From positions 868,001 through 932,000 of the forward strand of contig NZ_CP131039.1 of the NCBI RefSeq assembly GCF_030657335.1: a stretch of DNA of 64,000 bases. Reading direction: 5' to 3'. The position numbers and the translations under genes are program-made. The notes beneath the pieces were generated by a model. It did no database searches and was not told the origin of the DNA. It was given only the letters and a program-made list of their open reading frames with translations. Origin of the DNA: Croceibacterium aestuarii (GTDB lineage Bacteria > Pseudomonadota > Alphaproteobacteria > Sphingomonadales > Sphingomonadaceae). Shown piece by piece: positions 39,528 through 51,708 of the stretch (positions within the stretch are counted from its first letter, which is position 1; each line of letters starts with the position of its first letter).

Positions 39528-39695
39528 TTACTTGATCTTGGCTTCCTTGAACTCGACGTGCTTCTTGGCGATCGGGTCGTACTTGCGGAAGACCATCTTC
39601 TCGGTCGTGTTGCGCGGGTTCTTCTTCGTCACGTAGAAGAAGCCGGTGTCGGCGGTCGAGTTGAGCCGGATCTTGACGGTTGCGGGCTTCGCCAT
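39528..39695 (-). CDS. rpmG: 50S ribosomal protein L33
   Basis: 55 aa, full length: [51 protein letters not shown] in sequence. It is the Cys-free form of L33 (no zinc ligands), which is usual for proteobacteria. It sits alone between lolA and arfB. Confidence 0.97.
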   Translation of the reverse strand: MAKPATVKIRLNSTADTGFFYVTKKNPRNTTEKMVFRKYDPIAKKHVEFKEAKIK

Positions 39696-39746
39696 CGTTC
39701 GTGTTCCCAGTGTATCGTGAGGGCCGCAGAAGCCCGAAATAACCAA

Positions 39747-39768
39747 GGGCGGCACGCATGGGCCGCCC
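39747..39768. terminator. stem-loop between arfB and rpmG
   Basis: Arms GGGCGGC and GCCGCCC, 7 bp, perfect, with an 8-base loop. On the minus strand it is followed by the moderately T-rich TTGGTTATTT, so it may end the rluA-arfB transcript 64 bp after the arfB stop. Confidence 0.45.
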
Positions 39769-39832
39769 ATCCGGGCGCGCCATTGCGTCAGCGGGTGGGA
39801 AAAGTCAAGCCTCGGGCGCGCTCGGGCCGGGG

Positions 39833-40240
39833 CTACCAGTCGATCTTGCCACGGTTGCTCTTGAGCGTGCCGCGGGCCTTTTTCGACTTGATGCGCTTCT
39901 CCTTGCCCACCCGGTTGAGCCGCGTTTTCGCGCGCGGCTTGGGCGCGACGTGAGCCTTGGCGACAAGCTCGGCGATGCGTTCGCGGGCGTCCTCCCGATT
40001 CGCCTCCTGCGTTCGGTGCTTGCGCGCGGTGAGGACAATCTCGCCGTCGTTGGTCATCTTGCTGCCGGCGAGCCGCTTCAACCGGGCGTAGACCTGCGGC
40101 TGCAGGCCGAGCGCGGCGGCGTCGAGCCGGACCTGCACCGCGGTCGCCACCTTGTTGACGTTCTGACCGCCGGGCCCGGAGGAGGCGATGAAGCTTTCCT
40201 CGATCAGGGCGAGCGCGCGGGCAACCGCCTCGTCAGACAT
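39833..40240 (-). CDS. arfB: alternative ribosome-rescue factor ArfB / peptidyl-tRNA hydrolase
   Basis: 135 aa. It has the GGQ loop of class I release factors ([14 protein letters not shown]; Gly 24, Gly 25, Gln 26) with no codon-recognition domain. The Lys/Arg-rich C-terminal tail ([32 protein letters not shown] in part) would enter the empty mRNA channel. It hydrolyses peptidyl-tRNA on ribosomes stalled without a stop codon. Its ATG lies inside the end of rluA (8-base overlap ATGTCTGA), so the two genes are coupled. Confidence 0.93.
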   Translation of the reverse strand: MSDEAVARALALIEESFIASSGPGGQNVNKVATAVQVRLDAAALGLQPQVYARLKRLAGSKMTNDGEIVLTARKHRTQEANREDARERIAELVAKAHVAPKPRAKTRLNRVGKEKRIKSKKARGTLKSNRGKIDW

Positions 40241-40886
40241 CGCCGAAGCCCAGCGCGACGAAATCGGCCGGCAGCGGCGCATGGGCGATGACCGGCGGCT
40301 TGCCCTCGCGCGGGATTTCCAGTCCGGCGGCGTGGAGCATGGTGCGTGCCGCGCCCGCCTTCTCGCCATAGACCGGGTCGCCGAGCAGGGGGATGCCGAT
40401 GCCGCTGGCGGCGTGGACGCGGATCTGGTGGGTGCGCCCGGTCTCGGGGCGGAACTCGACCAGCGCGCGGCCGCCCGATTCGCCGAGGATCTTCCAGTGA
40501 GTGACCGACGGCTTGCCCTTTTTCGCCGGGATCATCCGCCAGCCCTTCTCGGCGCTGCTGATCTTGCTCAGCGAAAGCTCGACGGTACCCTCCTTCGCCT
40601 CGGGAACGCCCACCAGCACGCCAAGATAGCGCTTGCCGACCAGCCGCTCTTCGAAGGCGCGGGCGAAGCGCTTCAATGCCTTGGGATTGCGCGCCAGCAG
40701 CAGGCAGCCCGAGGTGTCGGTGTCGATCCGGTGCACCGCGACCGGCGCGCGCTGGAAGCCCAGCTTGAGCTCGTCGATGTGATCTTCGAGCGAGGCCCCT
40801 CCCGCACGCGGCTTCTCGATCGGCAGGCCGCCCGGCTTGTCGATGACGAGAGCTTCGCCGTCCTCGAAGAGGATCGGGATGGTCAC
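40233..40886 (-). CDS. RluA-family pseudouridine synthase
   Basis: 217 aa. The catalytic segment is HRIDTDTSGCLLLARN with Asp 55, the family's essential residue. FEERLVGKRYLGVLVG and EFRPETGRTHQIRVHAA are the other signature segments. There is no N-terminal S4 domain, so it is closer to RluA/TruC-type than RluC/RluD. It modifies uridine in rRNA or tRNA; the exact site cannot be told. Its stop overlaps the arfB start. Confidence 0.92.
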   Translation of the reverse strand: MTIPILFEDGEALVIDKPGGLPIEKPRAGGASLEDHIDELKLGFQRAPVAVHRIDTDTSGCLLLARNPKALKRFARAFEERLVGKRYLGVLVGVPEAKEGTVELSLSKISSAEKGWRMIPAKKGKPSVTHWKILGESGGRALVEFRPETGRTHQIRVHAASGIGIPLLGDPVYGEKAGAARTMLHAAGLEIPREGKPPVIAHAPLPADFVALGFGDV

Positions 40887-40894
40887 GCCGGCCC

Positions 40895-40956
40895 CCGTTC
40901 GTGCTGAGCTTGTCGAGGTACGCTGCTAGGCCCTTCGACAGGCTCAGGGCGAGCGG
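40895..40956. repeat. REP-like extragenic palindrome
   Basis: Long imperfect inverted repeat: CCGTTCGTGCTGAGCTTGTC on the left and its near-complement ending GGCTCAGGGCGAGCGG on the right, with a spacer of about 11 bases. Elements with the TTCGACA/GCTCAGG motif are scattered between genes in many Sphingomonadales genomes. It sits between the aminotransferase and rluA genes; I saw no second copy in this window. Confidence 0.75.
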
Positions 40957-40971
40957 ATGTGGCGCGGGTTT

Positions 40972-42147
40972 TCATGCCAGCGCCGCGGCGATGCGCTTCA
41001 TCGCTTCTTCAAGCACCGCGTCGTCGGCGGCGAAGCTGATGCGGAAGCCGTTCTTGCCGCCGAACGCGCTCGCGGCGACGACGGCGACGCCGTGATCGAG
41101 CAGGTGCAGCGCCAGCTTGGTATCGTCGCCGAAGCGGCTCATCAGCGAGGTCGCATCGACGAAGACGTAGAAAGCACCCTCCGGAACGGGGCAGGACAGC
41201 CCGGGAATCGCGTTGACCGCGGCCACGACCATGTCGCGCCGTTTCCTGAACCGTTCGCGCCACCCGGCGAGGAAATCCTGCGGCCCCTCGAACGCGGCGA
41301 CGGCAGCGGCCTGGCTGATCGAGGCCGGGTTGCCGCTCGTGTTGCTCTGCAGCTTGCCCATCGCCGAAATCAGCCAGTTCGGCCCGGTGGCGACGCCGAT
41401 GCGGAAGCCGGTCATCGCGTGGCTCTTCGAGACGCCCGAGACGGTGCAGATGCGATCCGCGAGGTCGGGGCACAGGCTGGCCAGCGTGGCGTGCGGCTGG
41501 CCGGTGTAGATCAGCGGGGAATAGATGTCGTCGCTCAGGACGAGGATCTGCGGGTGGCGGCGCAGCACCTCACCGATCCCGCGCAGCATGTCGGCCGGAA
41601 ACACGGCGCCCGTGGGATTGCCCGGGCTGTTGAGCATCAGCCACCGGGTGCGCGGGCCGATCAGCGCCTCGACCTCGGCCGGATCGAAATGGAACCGGTG
41701 ATGCGCATGCGTGCGCAGCGGCACGACCTTGCCCCCGCAGAAGCGCACCATTTGCGGGTAGCTGACCCACCACGGCGCCGGAACGATGACCTCGTCGCCT
41801 TCGCTCACCGTGGCGGCCAGGGCCTCGAAGATCACCTGCTTGCCGCCGGCGCTGACGATCACGTTGGCGGGGTCGGTCGCGATCCCGAGATCGCGCTCGA
41901 AATGCAGCGCCGCCGCCTTCTTGAGCCGCGCGGTGCCGGTGACGGGCGTGTACTTCGTTTCGCCGGCATCGAGCGCGGCCTTGGCGGCATCGATGACATG
42001 CGCCGGGGTGGCGAAATCGGGTTCACCCACCGACAGCGAGATAATATCGCGGCCCTGTTCGCGCAGTTCGGTCGCGCGGTCGGTCATCGCGGTCGTGGGG
42101 GAGGCCTCGATGCGCTGAATCGCCTGGCTGAGGCGGGGTTGGTTCAT
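40972..42147 (-). CDS. pyridoxal phosphate-dependent class I aminotransferase (aspartate type)
   Basis: 391 aa, fold-type I. The PLP-binding lysine is Lys 241 in SGVSKSHAMTGFRIG. The N-terminal IISLSVGEPDFATP and the middle LNSPGNPTG are signatures of the aspartate aminotransferase Ib group. It likely interconverts aspartate and oxaloacetate with glutamate/2-oxoglutarate; other acceptors cannot be excluded. Its ATG overlaps the pabBC stop (ATGA), so the two are co-translated, though a metabolic link is not evident. Confidence 0.9.
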   Translation of the reverse strand: MNQPRLSQAIQRIEASPTTAMTDRATELREQGRDIISLSVGEPDFATPAHVIDAAKAALDAGETKYTPVTGTARLKKAAALHFERDLGIATDPANVIVSAGGKQVIFEALAATVSEGDEVIVPAPWWVSYPQMVRFCGGKVVPLRTHAHHRFHFDPAEVEALIGPRTRWLMLNSPGNPTGAVFPADMLRGIGEVLRRHPQILVLSDDIYSPLIYTGQPHATLASLCPDLADRICTVSGVSKSHAMTGFRIGVATGPNWLISAMGKLQSNTSGNPASISQAAAVAAFEGPQDFLAGWRERFRKRRDMVVAAVNAIPGLSCPVPEGAFYVFVDATSLMSRFGDDTKLALHLLDHGVAVVAASAFGGKNGFRISFAADDAVLEEAMKRIAAALA

Positions 42148-43943
42148 GACAGCAGCCTGGCGGGCAGCAGGCCGCGCACCGCATTGCCGAGCAGGAAACC
42201 GCCGGCGAGGTCGTCGAGCGTGAGATCGGCCTCCTCGGCGCGGCCTTCCTCGAGAAGTCTGCGGCGCAGCACGCCGGGCAGCAGGCCGAGCGAGGCGCGC
42301 GGGGTGAGAAGCGCGTTCCCGCGTTCGACGAACAGGTTGCTGATGCTGCCTTCGGTGACCAGCCCGTCGCTGCGCACCAGCAGCGCTTCGCCCGCGCCGT
42401 TCGCCTTGGCCACCGCCATCGCCGCTTCGTAGAAACTGCGGTCGGTGGTCTTGTGGCGAAGGCGCCAGTCGCCGGGCACGACCGGCAACGGCAGCGCGAG
42501 GCATGGCACCGGACCATCGGCGAGGTCGGGCAGGGGCGAGGATTCGAGCGCAATTTCGCCGCTGCGGGCGAGCAGCAGGCGCACCTTGGCCGGGGTCTCG
42601 AGTTCGAAACACAGCGCGTGGATGCGGTTGCGCGCCTCGTGCCGGTCGAACGAGAAGCCGAGCTCGGCTGCGCTCGCCTTCATCCGTTCGAGGTGCAGCT
42701 CGAGCAGTTCGATGCCCTTGTCGGGATCGAACCGCATCGTCTCGATCAGGTCGTGGCCGCCGGCTTCGCCGCGCACGAAGCCGCCCTTGACCAGGCACTC
42801 GCGCCATTCCTCCATGCCGTCGCTGTCGGCGACGATCGCCCCGCCGACACCGAGCACGACGTGGTGCTTGTCGTTTTCGCCGGGGGTCAGGCGAATGGTG
42901 CGGATGGCGACGTTGAAAGCAGCGTCTCCGCTTGCGCCAATGCGGCCGATGGCGCCGCAATAGGGCCCGCGCGGGTCGCGCTCGACCGTGTCGATCAGCT
43001 CCATCGCGCGGATCTTCGGCGCGCCGGTGATCGAACCGCACGGGAACAGCGCGCGGATCATGTCCATCGCTCCGCGGCCATCCTGCAGTTCGGCGTGAAC
43101 GGTCGAGGTCATCGTGTGCAGCGTGGGATAAGTCTCGACCGCGAAGGGGCGTTCGACGCACACGCTGCCCGCCCGGGCGACGCGGCTCAGATCGTTGCGC
43201 ATCAGGTCGACGATCATCAGGTTCTCGGCCTTGTCCTTGACCGAGGCGGCGAGTTCGGCGGCAAACTCCCGGTCTTCGGCCTCGGTGGTGCCGCGCGGGC
43301 GGGTGCCCTTCATCGGCTTGACCTTGGCCTTGCCGCCCTTGAGCGAGAAGAACAGCTCGGGGCTGAACGACAGCAGCCAATGGTCGCCATCGAACACCAG
43401 CCCGCCATACCCGGCGTTGGCCGCCGGGCGGATCGCCTTGTAGATCGCCACCGGGTCGCCGCGCGCGGCGCCGGCGAGCGGAAAGGTCAGGTTGGCCTGG
43501 TAGATGTCGCCGGCGCGGATCGCTTCCTGCAGCTTGGCGAATGCGCCGAGGTAGGCGCCGGTCGAGACCTGCGGCTCGAGCGGGCCGATCGAGGCGAGGC
43601 CTTCGCCGGAGCGCCGGTCGAGCCAGTCGGGTACGCTGGCGGCCTCGATGGTCTCCACGTGGTCGAACAGCGCCAGCCAGACGAGCGGACCGTTTGCGCC
43701 CGTGCGGTCCGCCACCAGCGGCATCAGCCGCTCTTCGAGCGCCAGGCCCGCCTCGTAGGCGATGTAGCCGGCGAGATGGCCGCCGGTCATCGCCCGCGTC
43801 GCCTCGGCTTCGGTCAGCACGCGCGCGACTTCCTCCGGGCGGCGGGCCACGAAGATCTCGGTCGGATGCTCGAACAGGTGGGCGTCGACCGCGCCTTCGC
43901 TGCGGGCATCGTCGAGCAGGATGAACGGTTCGCCGGACGGCAT
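42144..43943 (-). CDS. pabBC: fused aminodeoxychorismate synthase component I and 4-amino-4-deoxychorismate lyase
   Basis: 599 aa, two enzymes of p-aminobenzoate (folate) synthesis in one chain. The N-terminal ~370 residues are PabB: PMKGTRPRGTTEAED, NLMIVDLMRNDLSRVA and the chorismate-binding CGSITGAPKIRAMELI. The C-terminal ~220 residues are the PLP-dependent PabC lyase: DLIETMRFDPDKGI, a catalytic Lys in RHKTTDRSFYEA, then GLVTEGSISNLFVERG. Such fusions are known in alphaproteobacteria. The glutamine amidotransferase PabA is not in the window. First gene of a run with the aminotransferase. Confidence 0.93.
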   Translation of the reverse strand: MPSGEPFILLDDARSEGAVDAHLFEHPTEIFVARRPEEVARVLTEAEATRAMTGGHLAGYIAYEAGLALEERLMPLVADRTGANGPLVWLALFDHVETIEAASVPDWLDRRSGEGLASIGPLEPQVSTGAYLGAFAKLQEAIRAGDIYQANLTFPLAGAARGDPVAIYKAIRPAANAGYGGLVFDGDHWLLSFSPELFFSLKGGKAKVKPMKGTRPRGTTEAEDREFAAELAASVKDKAENLMIVDLMRNDLSRVARAGSVCVERPFAVETYPTLHTMTSTVHAELQDGRGAMDMIRALFPCGSITGAPKIRAMELIDTVERDPRGPYCGAIGRIGASGDAAFNVAIRTIRLTPGENDKHHVVLGVGGAIVADSDGMEEWRECLVKGGFVRGEAGGHDLIETMRFDPDKGIELLELHLERMKASAAELGFSFDRHEARNRIHALCFELETPAKVRLLLARSGEIALESSPLPDLADGPVPCLALPLPVVPGDWRLRHKTTDRSFYEAAMAVAKANGAGEALLVRSDGLVTEGSISNLFVERGNALLTPRASLGLLPGVLRRRLLEEGRAEEADLTLDDLAGGFLLGNAVRGLLPARLLS

Positions 43944-44039
43944 CGGCCCGCTCTAGCTTCTGGAACTGTAATGTCTATTGCTTGACCGTGCGCGCCGCGC
44001 TGCGCCACACGCTGGCAAGGTGGGGCGACGGGAGCGAAT

Positions 44040-45614
44040 ATGAGCGCGATTTTCCTCGGACTGGCATCGAACGGGGAGCGCCAGACGCTCGAACTGAGCC
44101 GAGCGAACCGCCACGGATTGATCGCGGGCGCCACGGGAACGGGCAAGACGGTGACGCTGCAGGGGCTGGCGGAGAGCTTTTCCGCAGCGGGCGTGCCGGT
44201 GTTCGTGGCCGACGTGAAGGGCGACCTGTCGGGCATTGCGGTGCCCGGCTCGCACACGTTCAAGCACGCCGACGCGCTCGAAAGCCGGGCGAAGGAGCTG
44301 GGCATGGACGACTATGCCTATTCGGACAACCCGGCGGTGTTCTGGGACCTGTTCGGCGAGCAGGGCCACCCGATCCGCACGACGGTTTCGGAAATGGGCC
44401 CGCTGTTGCTCGCCCGCCTGCTCGACTTGAACGAGACGCAGGAAGGCGTGCTCGACGTCGTCTTCCGGGCGGCGGACGAGCAGGGCCTCTTGCTGCTCGA
44501 CCTCGATGACCTGCAGGCATTGCTCGCCGATTGCGCGCTGCACGCCGACGAGCTTACGGCCAAGTACGGCAACGTCACCAAGGCGACGATCGGCGTGATC
44601 CAGCGCCAGCTGCTCAGCCTCGACAGCCAGGGCGGGGCGATGTTCTTCGGCGAGCCGGCGCTGGAGATCAACGACTTCATTCGCACCGACGAACAGGGCC
44701 GCGGGATCATCAACGTGCTCGCCGCCGACAAGCTGATGCGCAGCCCTAAGCTCTACGGCACCTTCCTGTTCTGGCTCCTCGCCGAACTGTTCGAGGCTCT
44801 TCCCGAAGTCGGCGACCCGGAAAAGCCCCGGCTGGTGTTCTTCTTCGACGAGGCACACCTCTTGTTCGACGATGCCCCCGACGCGCTGCAGGACAAGATC
44901 GAGCAGGTCGTGCGGCTGATCCGCTCGAAGGGCGTGGGGGTCTTCTTCTGTTCGCAGAACCCGATCGACATACCCGAAAAGGTCGCTGGCCAGCTCGGCA
45001 ACCGGGTCCAGCACGCGCTGCGCGCCTTCACCCCGCGCGACCAGCGGGCGATCAAGGCCGCGGCGGAGACATTCCGCATCAATCCGGACCTCGATGTCGA
45101 GAAGGTCATCACCGAGCTGCGCGTCGGCGAGGCGCTGGTCTCGACGCTGATGGAGGACGGGGCGCCCTCGGTCGTCCAGCGCACGCTGATCAAGCCGCCG
45201 CGCAGCCGGCTCGGCCCGATCGACGCCAAGGAACGCGCGATCATCCAGTCGGTGAGCCCCTACGCCGGCAAGTACGACCAGCGGGTCGATCGCGACAGCG
45301 CCGAGGAGGTGCTGGCCAGAAAGGCCGCAGACGCCGCCGCGACCGCCGACGAAGTGGCCGAGAAGGGCCGCGAAGAAGTGGGCAAGCGCGAGCGCAAGAG
45401 CACCAGCATCTGGGAAAAGGCGATGAAGCGCGCGGCCAGCGCCGCCGCCGGATCGGGCGCGGCGATCGCCGCCGGGGCGATCACCGGCAGGAAGTCGCGC
45501 GCCAACCCGACCAAGACTGCGGCTTCATCCGCGCTCGGTTCGATCGCCACCGACCTCGCCGGACCGCTCGCCGGGCGCTTCGTGCGCAACCTCGTCGGCG
45601 GGCTGATGCGCTAG
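44040..45614 (+). CDS. HerA-like ATPase, DUF853 family
   Basis: 524 aa. Walker A is GATGTGKT at 30-37 and Walker B is [37 protein letters not shown] and [24 protein letters not shown] are typical of DUF853 (YjgR) proteins. The C-terminal ~120 residues are Ala/Lys/Arg-rich with a possible coiled coil. These are predicted hexameric motor ATPases of the HerA/FtsK type; their role is not established. Divergent from pabBC. Confidence 0.9.
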   Translation: MSAIFLGLASNGERQTLELSRANRHGLIAGATGTGKTVTLQGLAESFSAAGVPVFVADVKGDLSGIAVPGSHTFKHADALESRAKELGMDDYAYSDNPAVFWDLFGEQGHPIRTTVSEMGPLLLARLLDLNETQEGVLDVVFRAADEQGLLLLDLDDLQALLADCALHADELTAKYGNVTKATIGVIQRQLLSLDSQGGAMFFGEPALEINDFIRTDEQGRGIINVLAADKLMRSPKLYGTFLFWLLAELFEALPEVGDPEKPRLVFFFDEAHLLFDDAPDALQDKIEQVVRLIRSKGVGVFFCSQNPIDIPEKVAGQLGNRVQHALRAFTPRDQRAIKAAAETFRINPDLDVEKVITELRVGEALVSTLMEDGAPSVVQRTLIKPPRSRLGPIDAKERAIIQSVSPYAGKYDQRVDRDSAEEVLARKAADAAATADEVAEKGREEVGKRERKSTSIWEKAMKRAASAAAGSGAAIAAGAITGRKSRANPTKTAASSALGSIATDLAGPLAGRFVRNLVGGLMR

Positions 45615-45636
45615 TCGCGCATCGCCCGCCGCCGCA

Positions 45637-48297
<2,661 letters not shown>

Positions 48298-48382
48298 GCG
48301 ATTTCCCGAAATTGATTTCTGTTGCAACCGGCGGCGCTTACCAAGCCGCGGTCCGGCTAGCGAAGTCGCCCGTCGAACAATC

Positions 48383-49771
48383 TCAACGCTTGGTCGGGAT
48401 GCGCAGTTCCGCCCGCAGTCCGCCGCCCGGCCGATTCGCCAGGACGAGTTGGCCGCCGTGCTGCTCGGCAATGGCCCTGGCGATGGTGAGACCGAGGCCG
48501 GCCCCCCCGGTCGAACGGTTGCGCGAGCCTTCGCCGCGCTTGAACGGCTCGAGCATGGAGGCGATCTGGTCCACAGGGATGCCCGGCCCGGCATCGTCGA
48601 CGCGGATGATCGCCATGTCGCCCCCTTGGCGCAACGAGACCTCGGCCTTGCCACCGTAGCGCACGGCATTGGCGATGAGATTTCGCAGCGCTCGCCGGAG
48701 CCAGGTCGCGCGCACCGGCGCGGCCACGCGCGGGCCTGCGGCGAGCTCGACCGGTTCGTTCATGTCCTCGAATTCGCCGACCACGTCGGCGGTCAACGCG
48801 CCGAGATCGGTCTGTTCGAGCGGGTCGCTGGGTCGCCCGACCCGGGCCAGCGAGAGAATATCGTCGAGCGTGCCGCTGATGTCCTCGATCGAGCGCGCCA
48901 TGCGCTCGCGCTCGGCATCGTCGGTGACCGATTCGATGCGCACGCGCAGGGCCGACAGCGGAGTCTTGAGGTCGTGGCCGATGGCCCCGAGCATGACATC
49001 CTTCTCGTCGAGCAGGCCGGCGATGCGCGCTTCCATCGCGTTATGCGCGGCGATCAGCCGTCGCGTGTCTTCAGGCCCGCTGGGCTCGAGCTGGCCGTCG
49101 GTCTCGCGGGTTTCGGCGAACGTCTCGAGCCGCCGGGTGAGCGCGGCGAGCGGCCGCGTGATGCGCCGCAGCAATATTCCGAGCCCGCCTACCAGTATGA
49201 CGTAAAGGAGCAGCGTCTGCATGATGACCGAGCCGATCCCGCGCGGATCCGGGGTCGGCACGGGTACGCGCGCGACGAGCCAGCGGTCCGAATCCGGCTT
49301 GCGCAACCCGGCCACGATCAGATCGCCGTTCTTCCAGTCTTCATCGCTGCGCCAGCGCGACCGTTCCTGCAGGCGCGCGACGACGAAAGGATCGGAATGG
49401 ACGGGCCGGCTGGTGACGACGAGTTCGCCGACGGTGACGCCCTGTTCTTCGAGGATCTGCCGGAGCAGCTGTTCGCGCTGCGCCTCGCGCTTCTCGCCCG
49501 GCCTGAGCGGCGAAGTCTCGCTGTGCTCGAGCCGCAGACGGCGCCACATCCGGCCGCGCTCGCCGAACGAGCCGGATGGCGCGCGCGACCTGTAATCGAT
49601 GCGCGGTTCGGCCACGAGCTGAAAGGCGAGGCCATTGGCGGCGCCGAACTCGAGCCGCGCTTGCTGGGCCCGGTAGATGAGCACGGCCGAAATCGCCTGC
49701 GCCACCAGCAGCGCGGCGGCCACGGCGAGCAGCATCTGGCCAAGCAGGCTCCTGGGAAGGAAGCGGCGCAT
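48383..49771 (-). CDS. sensor histidine kinase, EnvZ-like
   Basis: 462 aa. Two membrane spans (about 10-33 and 180-200) enclose a periplasmic sensor of roughly 145 residues with no recognised fold. A HAMP linker (RRITRPLAALTRRLETFAE) is followed by the H-box GAIGHDLKTPL with His 266, the N-box LRNLIANAVRYGG, and the G-boxes DDAGPGIP and GGAGLGLTIARAI. It phosphorylates the OmpR-type regulator encoded just upstream; its ATG overlaps that gene's stop by one base (TGATG). The regulator is in turn preceded by an EF-hand protein gene, hinting at a calcium or cation signal (inference). Confidence 0.92.
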   Translation of the reverse strand: MRRFLPRSLLGQMLLAVAAALLVAQAISAVLIYRAQQARLEFGAANGLAFQLVAEPRIDYRSRAPSGSFGERGRMWRRLRLEHSETSPLRPGEKREAQREQLLRQILEEQGVTVGELVVTSRPVHSDPFVVARLQERSRWRSDEDWKNGDLIVAGLRKPDSDRWLVARVPVPTPDPRGIGSVIMQTLLLYVILVGGLGILLRRITRPLAALTRRLETFAETRETDGQLEPSGPEDTRRLIAAHNAMEARIAGLLDEKDVMLGAIGHDLKTPLSALRVRIESVTDDAERERMARSIEDISGTLDDILSLARVGRPSDPLEQTDLGALTADVVGEFEDMNEPVELAAGPRVAAPVRATWLRRALRNLIANAVRYGGKAEVSLRQGGDMAIIRVDDAGPGIPVDQIASMLEPFKRGEGSRNRSTGGAGLGLTIARAIAEQHGGQLVLANRPGGGLRAELRIPTKR

Positions 49772-50508
49772 CAGTCGCGCTCCGGCGCGACCCGGCGGAC
49801 ATCGGCGGCGAGACGGTAACCCCCGCCCCAGACCGTCTGGATAAGTTTCGGATCGCGGCTGTCGGCCTCCATCTTGCGGCGCAGGCGGCTGACCTGGTTG
49901 TCGACGGCGCGGTCGAACAGGTGGGCCTCGCGGCCCTGCACCATGTCGAGCAGCCGGTCACGGTCTAGGACCTGGCGCGGATGGCCGAGAAAGGCGACGA
50001 GCAGGCGGAACTCGGCCGAGGAGATGGGCACGACCGCCCCGTGCGGGTCGGTCAGCTTGCGCTTGAGCGGATCGAGCACCCAGCCGTCGAACTGGTAGAG
50101 CGCGTTCTCCTCCGGCGGTGGACCGCCCTTGGCGATGCGGCGCAGGACCGAACGGATTCGGGCGACCAGCTCGCGCGGCTCGAAAGGCTTGGCCACATAG
50201 TCGTCGGCGCCGATTTCGAGCCCGACTATGCGGTCCATCGCCTCGCCTTTGGCGGTCAGCAGGATGACGGGCAGGTTCTTGGTCTCGGTCAGGTGGCGGC
50301 ACAGCGACAGGCCGTCTTCGCCCGGCATCATGATGTCGAGCAGGACAAGGTCGGGGGTATCCTCGAGCAAGGCGGATCGCGCCTTCGCTGCGTCCTCGGC
50401 CTGGCGCACGACGAACCCCTGGCGAGTGAGGTACTCCGCCAGGGGTTCGCGCAGGCTCGGTTCGTCGTCGACGAGCAGCAGCCGGGTGGGAGCCGTTTCC
50501 GTGCTCAC
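49771..50508 (-). CDS. OmpR-family response regulator
   Basis: 245 aa. The receiver domain has the acidic pair in LLLVDDE, the phospho-acceptor Asp 58 in LLDIMMPGEDG and a conserved Lys in AKPFEP. It is followed by a winged-helix output domain (DRLLDMVQGREAHLFDRAVDNQVSRLRRKME in parts). GTG start at 50508, with AAGGGGG about 10 bp ahead; no ATG is available near the conserved start. Partner of the kinase at 48383-49771. It follows the EF-hand gene by 25 bp, so all three genes are likely one transcript. Confidence 0.92.
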   Translation of the reverse strand: MSTETAPTRLLLVDDEPSLREPLAEYLTRQGFVVRQAEDAAKARSALLEDTPDLVLLDIMMPGEDGLSLCRHLTETKNLPVILLTAKGEAMDRIVGLEIGADDYVAKPFEPRELVARIRSVLRRIAKGGPPPEENALYQFDGWVLDPLKRKLTDPHGAVVPISSAEFRLLVAFLGHPRQVLDRDRLLDMVQGREAHLFDRAVDNQVSRLRRKMEADSRDPKLIQTVWGGGYRLAADVRRVAPERD

Positions 50509-50533
50509 GATGTCAGTGCCCCCTTCAGGCCGT

Positions 50534-51112
50534 TCAGCCCTGACGTTGTGCACGACGCTCGCGCCACTTGTCACGCATCGTGTCGCGCTGCGCCTTGCGT
50601 TCGGCGGGGGAAATCGTGCCGTCCTTGTCGGCATCGACGGCGTCGAAGCGGGCGAGCGCGGCGGCCTGCAGCTCGGCCAGCGTCACCGCTCCGTCCTTGT
50701 TGGAGTCGGCGTTGCGCATGCCTCGCAGGCCGAGCCGAGCGCCGCCGCGATGGCCGCGCATCGCCATCCCATGCTTGCCGCGGTCGCCGCGATGGGCGCC
50801 CTGCTCGCCGCCACGCTTGCCGTGCCCGGCGGTGAACTCTTCGAAGCTGAGCGAACCGTCGTGGTCGGCGTCCATCGCCGCGAAGCGCGACTTCTGCATC
50901 GCGGCGCGGTCGGCTGCGTCGAGCTTGCCGTCGCCGTTGGCGTCGCGCCGCTTGAACGCGGCGGCGGTGCGGGCTTCGAGCGCCGACCGGGTCATTTCCG
51001 CGGGCGCCGTGGCCGCGCGGGCCTCGGCCGGGGTGCTGGCGAAGAATGCGGTGCCGGCGAACAGCACCGTGGTCGTGAGGGTGGCCAGCGCGAGGGGTAT
51101 CGATTTCGTCAT
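50534..51112 (-). CDS. secreted protein with four EF-hand motifs
   Basis: 192 aa. The signal peptide (MTKSIPLALATLTTTVLFAGTAFFASTPAEA) predicts periplasmic location. Four canonical calcium loops are visible: DANGDGKLDAAD, DADHDGSLSFEE, DSNKDGAVTLAE and DADKDGTISPAE. A Gly/His/Arg-rich linker (about 105-125) lies between pairs. It is the first gene of the operon with the two-component system, so it may be a target or part of a calcium-responsive circuit. The 190 bp upstream should contain the operon promoter. Confidence 0.88.
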   Translation of the reverse strand: MTKSIPLALATLTTTVLFAGTAFFASTPAEARAATAPAEMTRSALEARTAAAFKRRDANGDGKLDAADRAAMQKSRFAAMDADHDGSLSFEEFTAGHGKRGGEQGAHRGDRGKHGMAMRGHRGGARLGLRGMRNADSNKDGAVTLAELQAAALARFDAVDADKDGTISPAERKAQRDTMRDKWRERRAQRQG

Positions 51113-51303
51113 CTGAGGGCTCCGATCTTTCTGTTGAGCGACGGGTCCGCCACGCTTTGGGGGAAGGAGGTCCGCGGCAGTCCCGTCACTCGATAGTCAG
51201 CGGTTTATCTGCGCAATGTCGCAGGGATTTGCCGGAAGCGGACAAAAGTGTCGCAAATTGTCCGCCGCCGACGGGCCCATTCATGCACCGGAAAGTTCGC
51301 CCC

Positions 51304-51705
51304 TCAGCGGGGGCGGTGCTGCGTTCCGATGCCGGCGGTGATGAACAGCGCAGTCGCTTCGCCGTCGATGTCGGCGGTGTGCCATGCGCCGGGCGGATTG
51401 ATGACGTATTCGCCCGGGCCGATGGTGACTGTGGCGGTCGAGCCGTCGACGAATTCCTGGTGGAGCGTCATTTCGCCCGCGGTGCACAGCACAACCTCGC
51501 CGCCGGCCGGGTGCATTTCCCACATCGGCCAGCTCTCGGTGAACGTGTACATCGCCACGATCCGCGCCTCGTCGCCGTCGTCTGCGTGACGCTCCGCGTA
51601 ATCGGCGTACCATTGCATCGCCCGCTCATCGCGCGGGAATTCCGGCTCTTCGACCGCGCTCGCGCCGAGGCCGAGATGGATCGGGTGGGTGTCGAGCCGC
51701 GGCAT
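51304..51705 (-). CDS. cupin-domain protein
   Basis: 133 aa, mostly a single cupin barrel. The region EMHPAGGEVVLCTAGEMTLHQEF holds the first cupin motif and GPGEYVINPPGAWHTADI the second, with His residues that could bind a metal. Substrate and activity unknown. It starts 3 bp after the M24 peptidase stop, so it is cotranscribed with that gene. Confidence 0.78.
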   Translation of the reverse strand: MPRLDTHPIHLGLGASAVEEPEFPRDERAMQWYADYAERHADDGDEARIVAMYTFTESWPMWEMHPAGGEVVLCTAGEMTLHQEFVDGSTATVTIGPGEYVINPPGAWHTADIDGEATALFITAGIGTQHRPR

Positions 51706-51708
51706 CGA

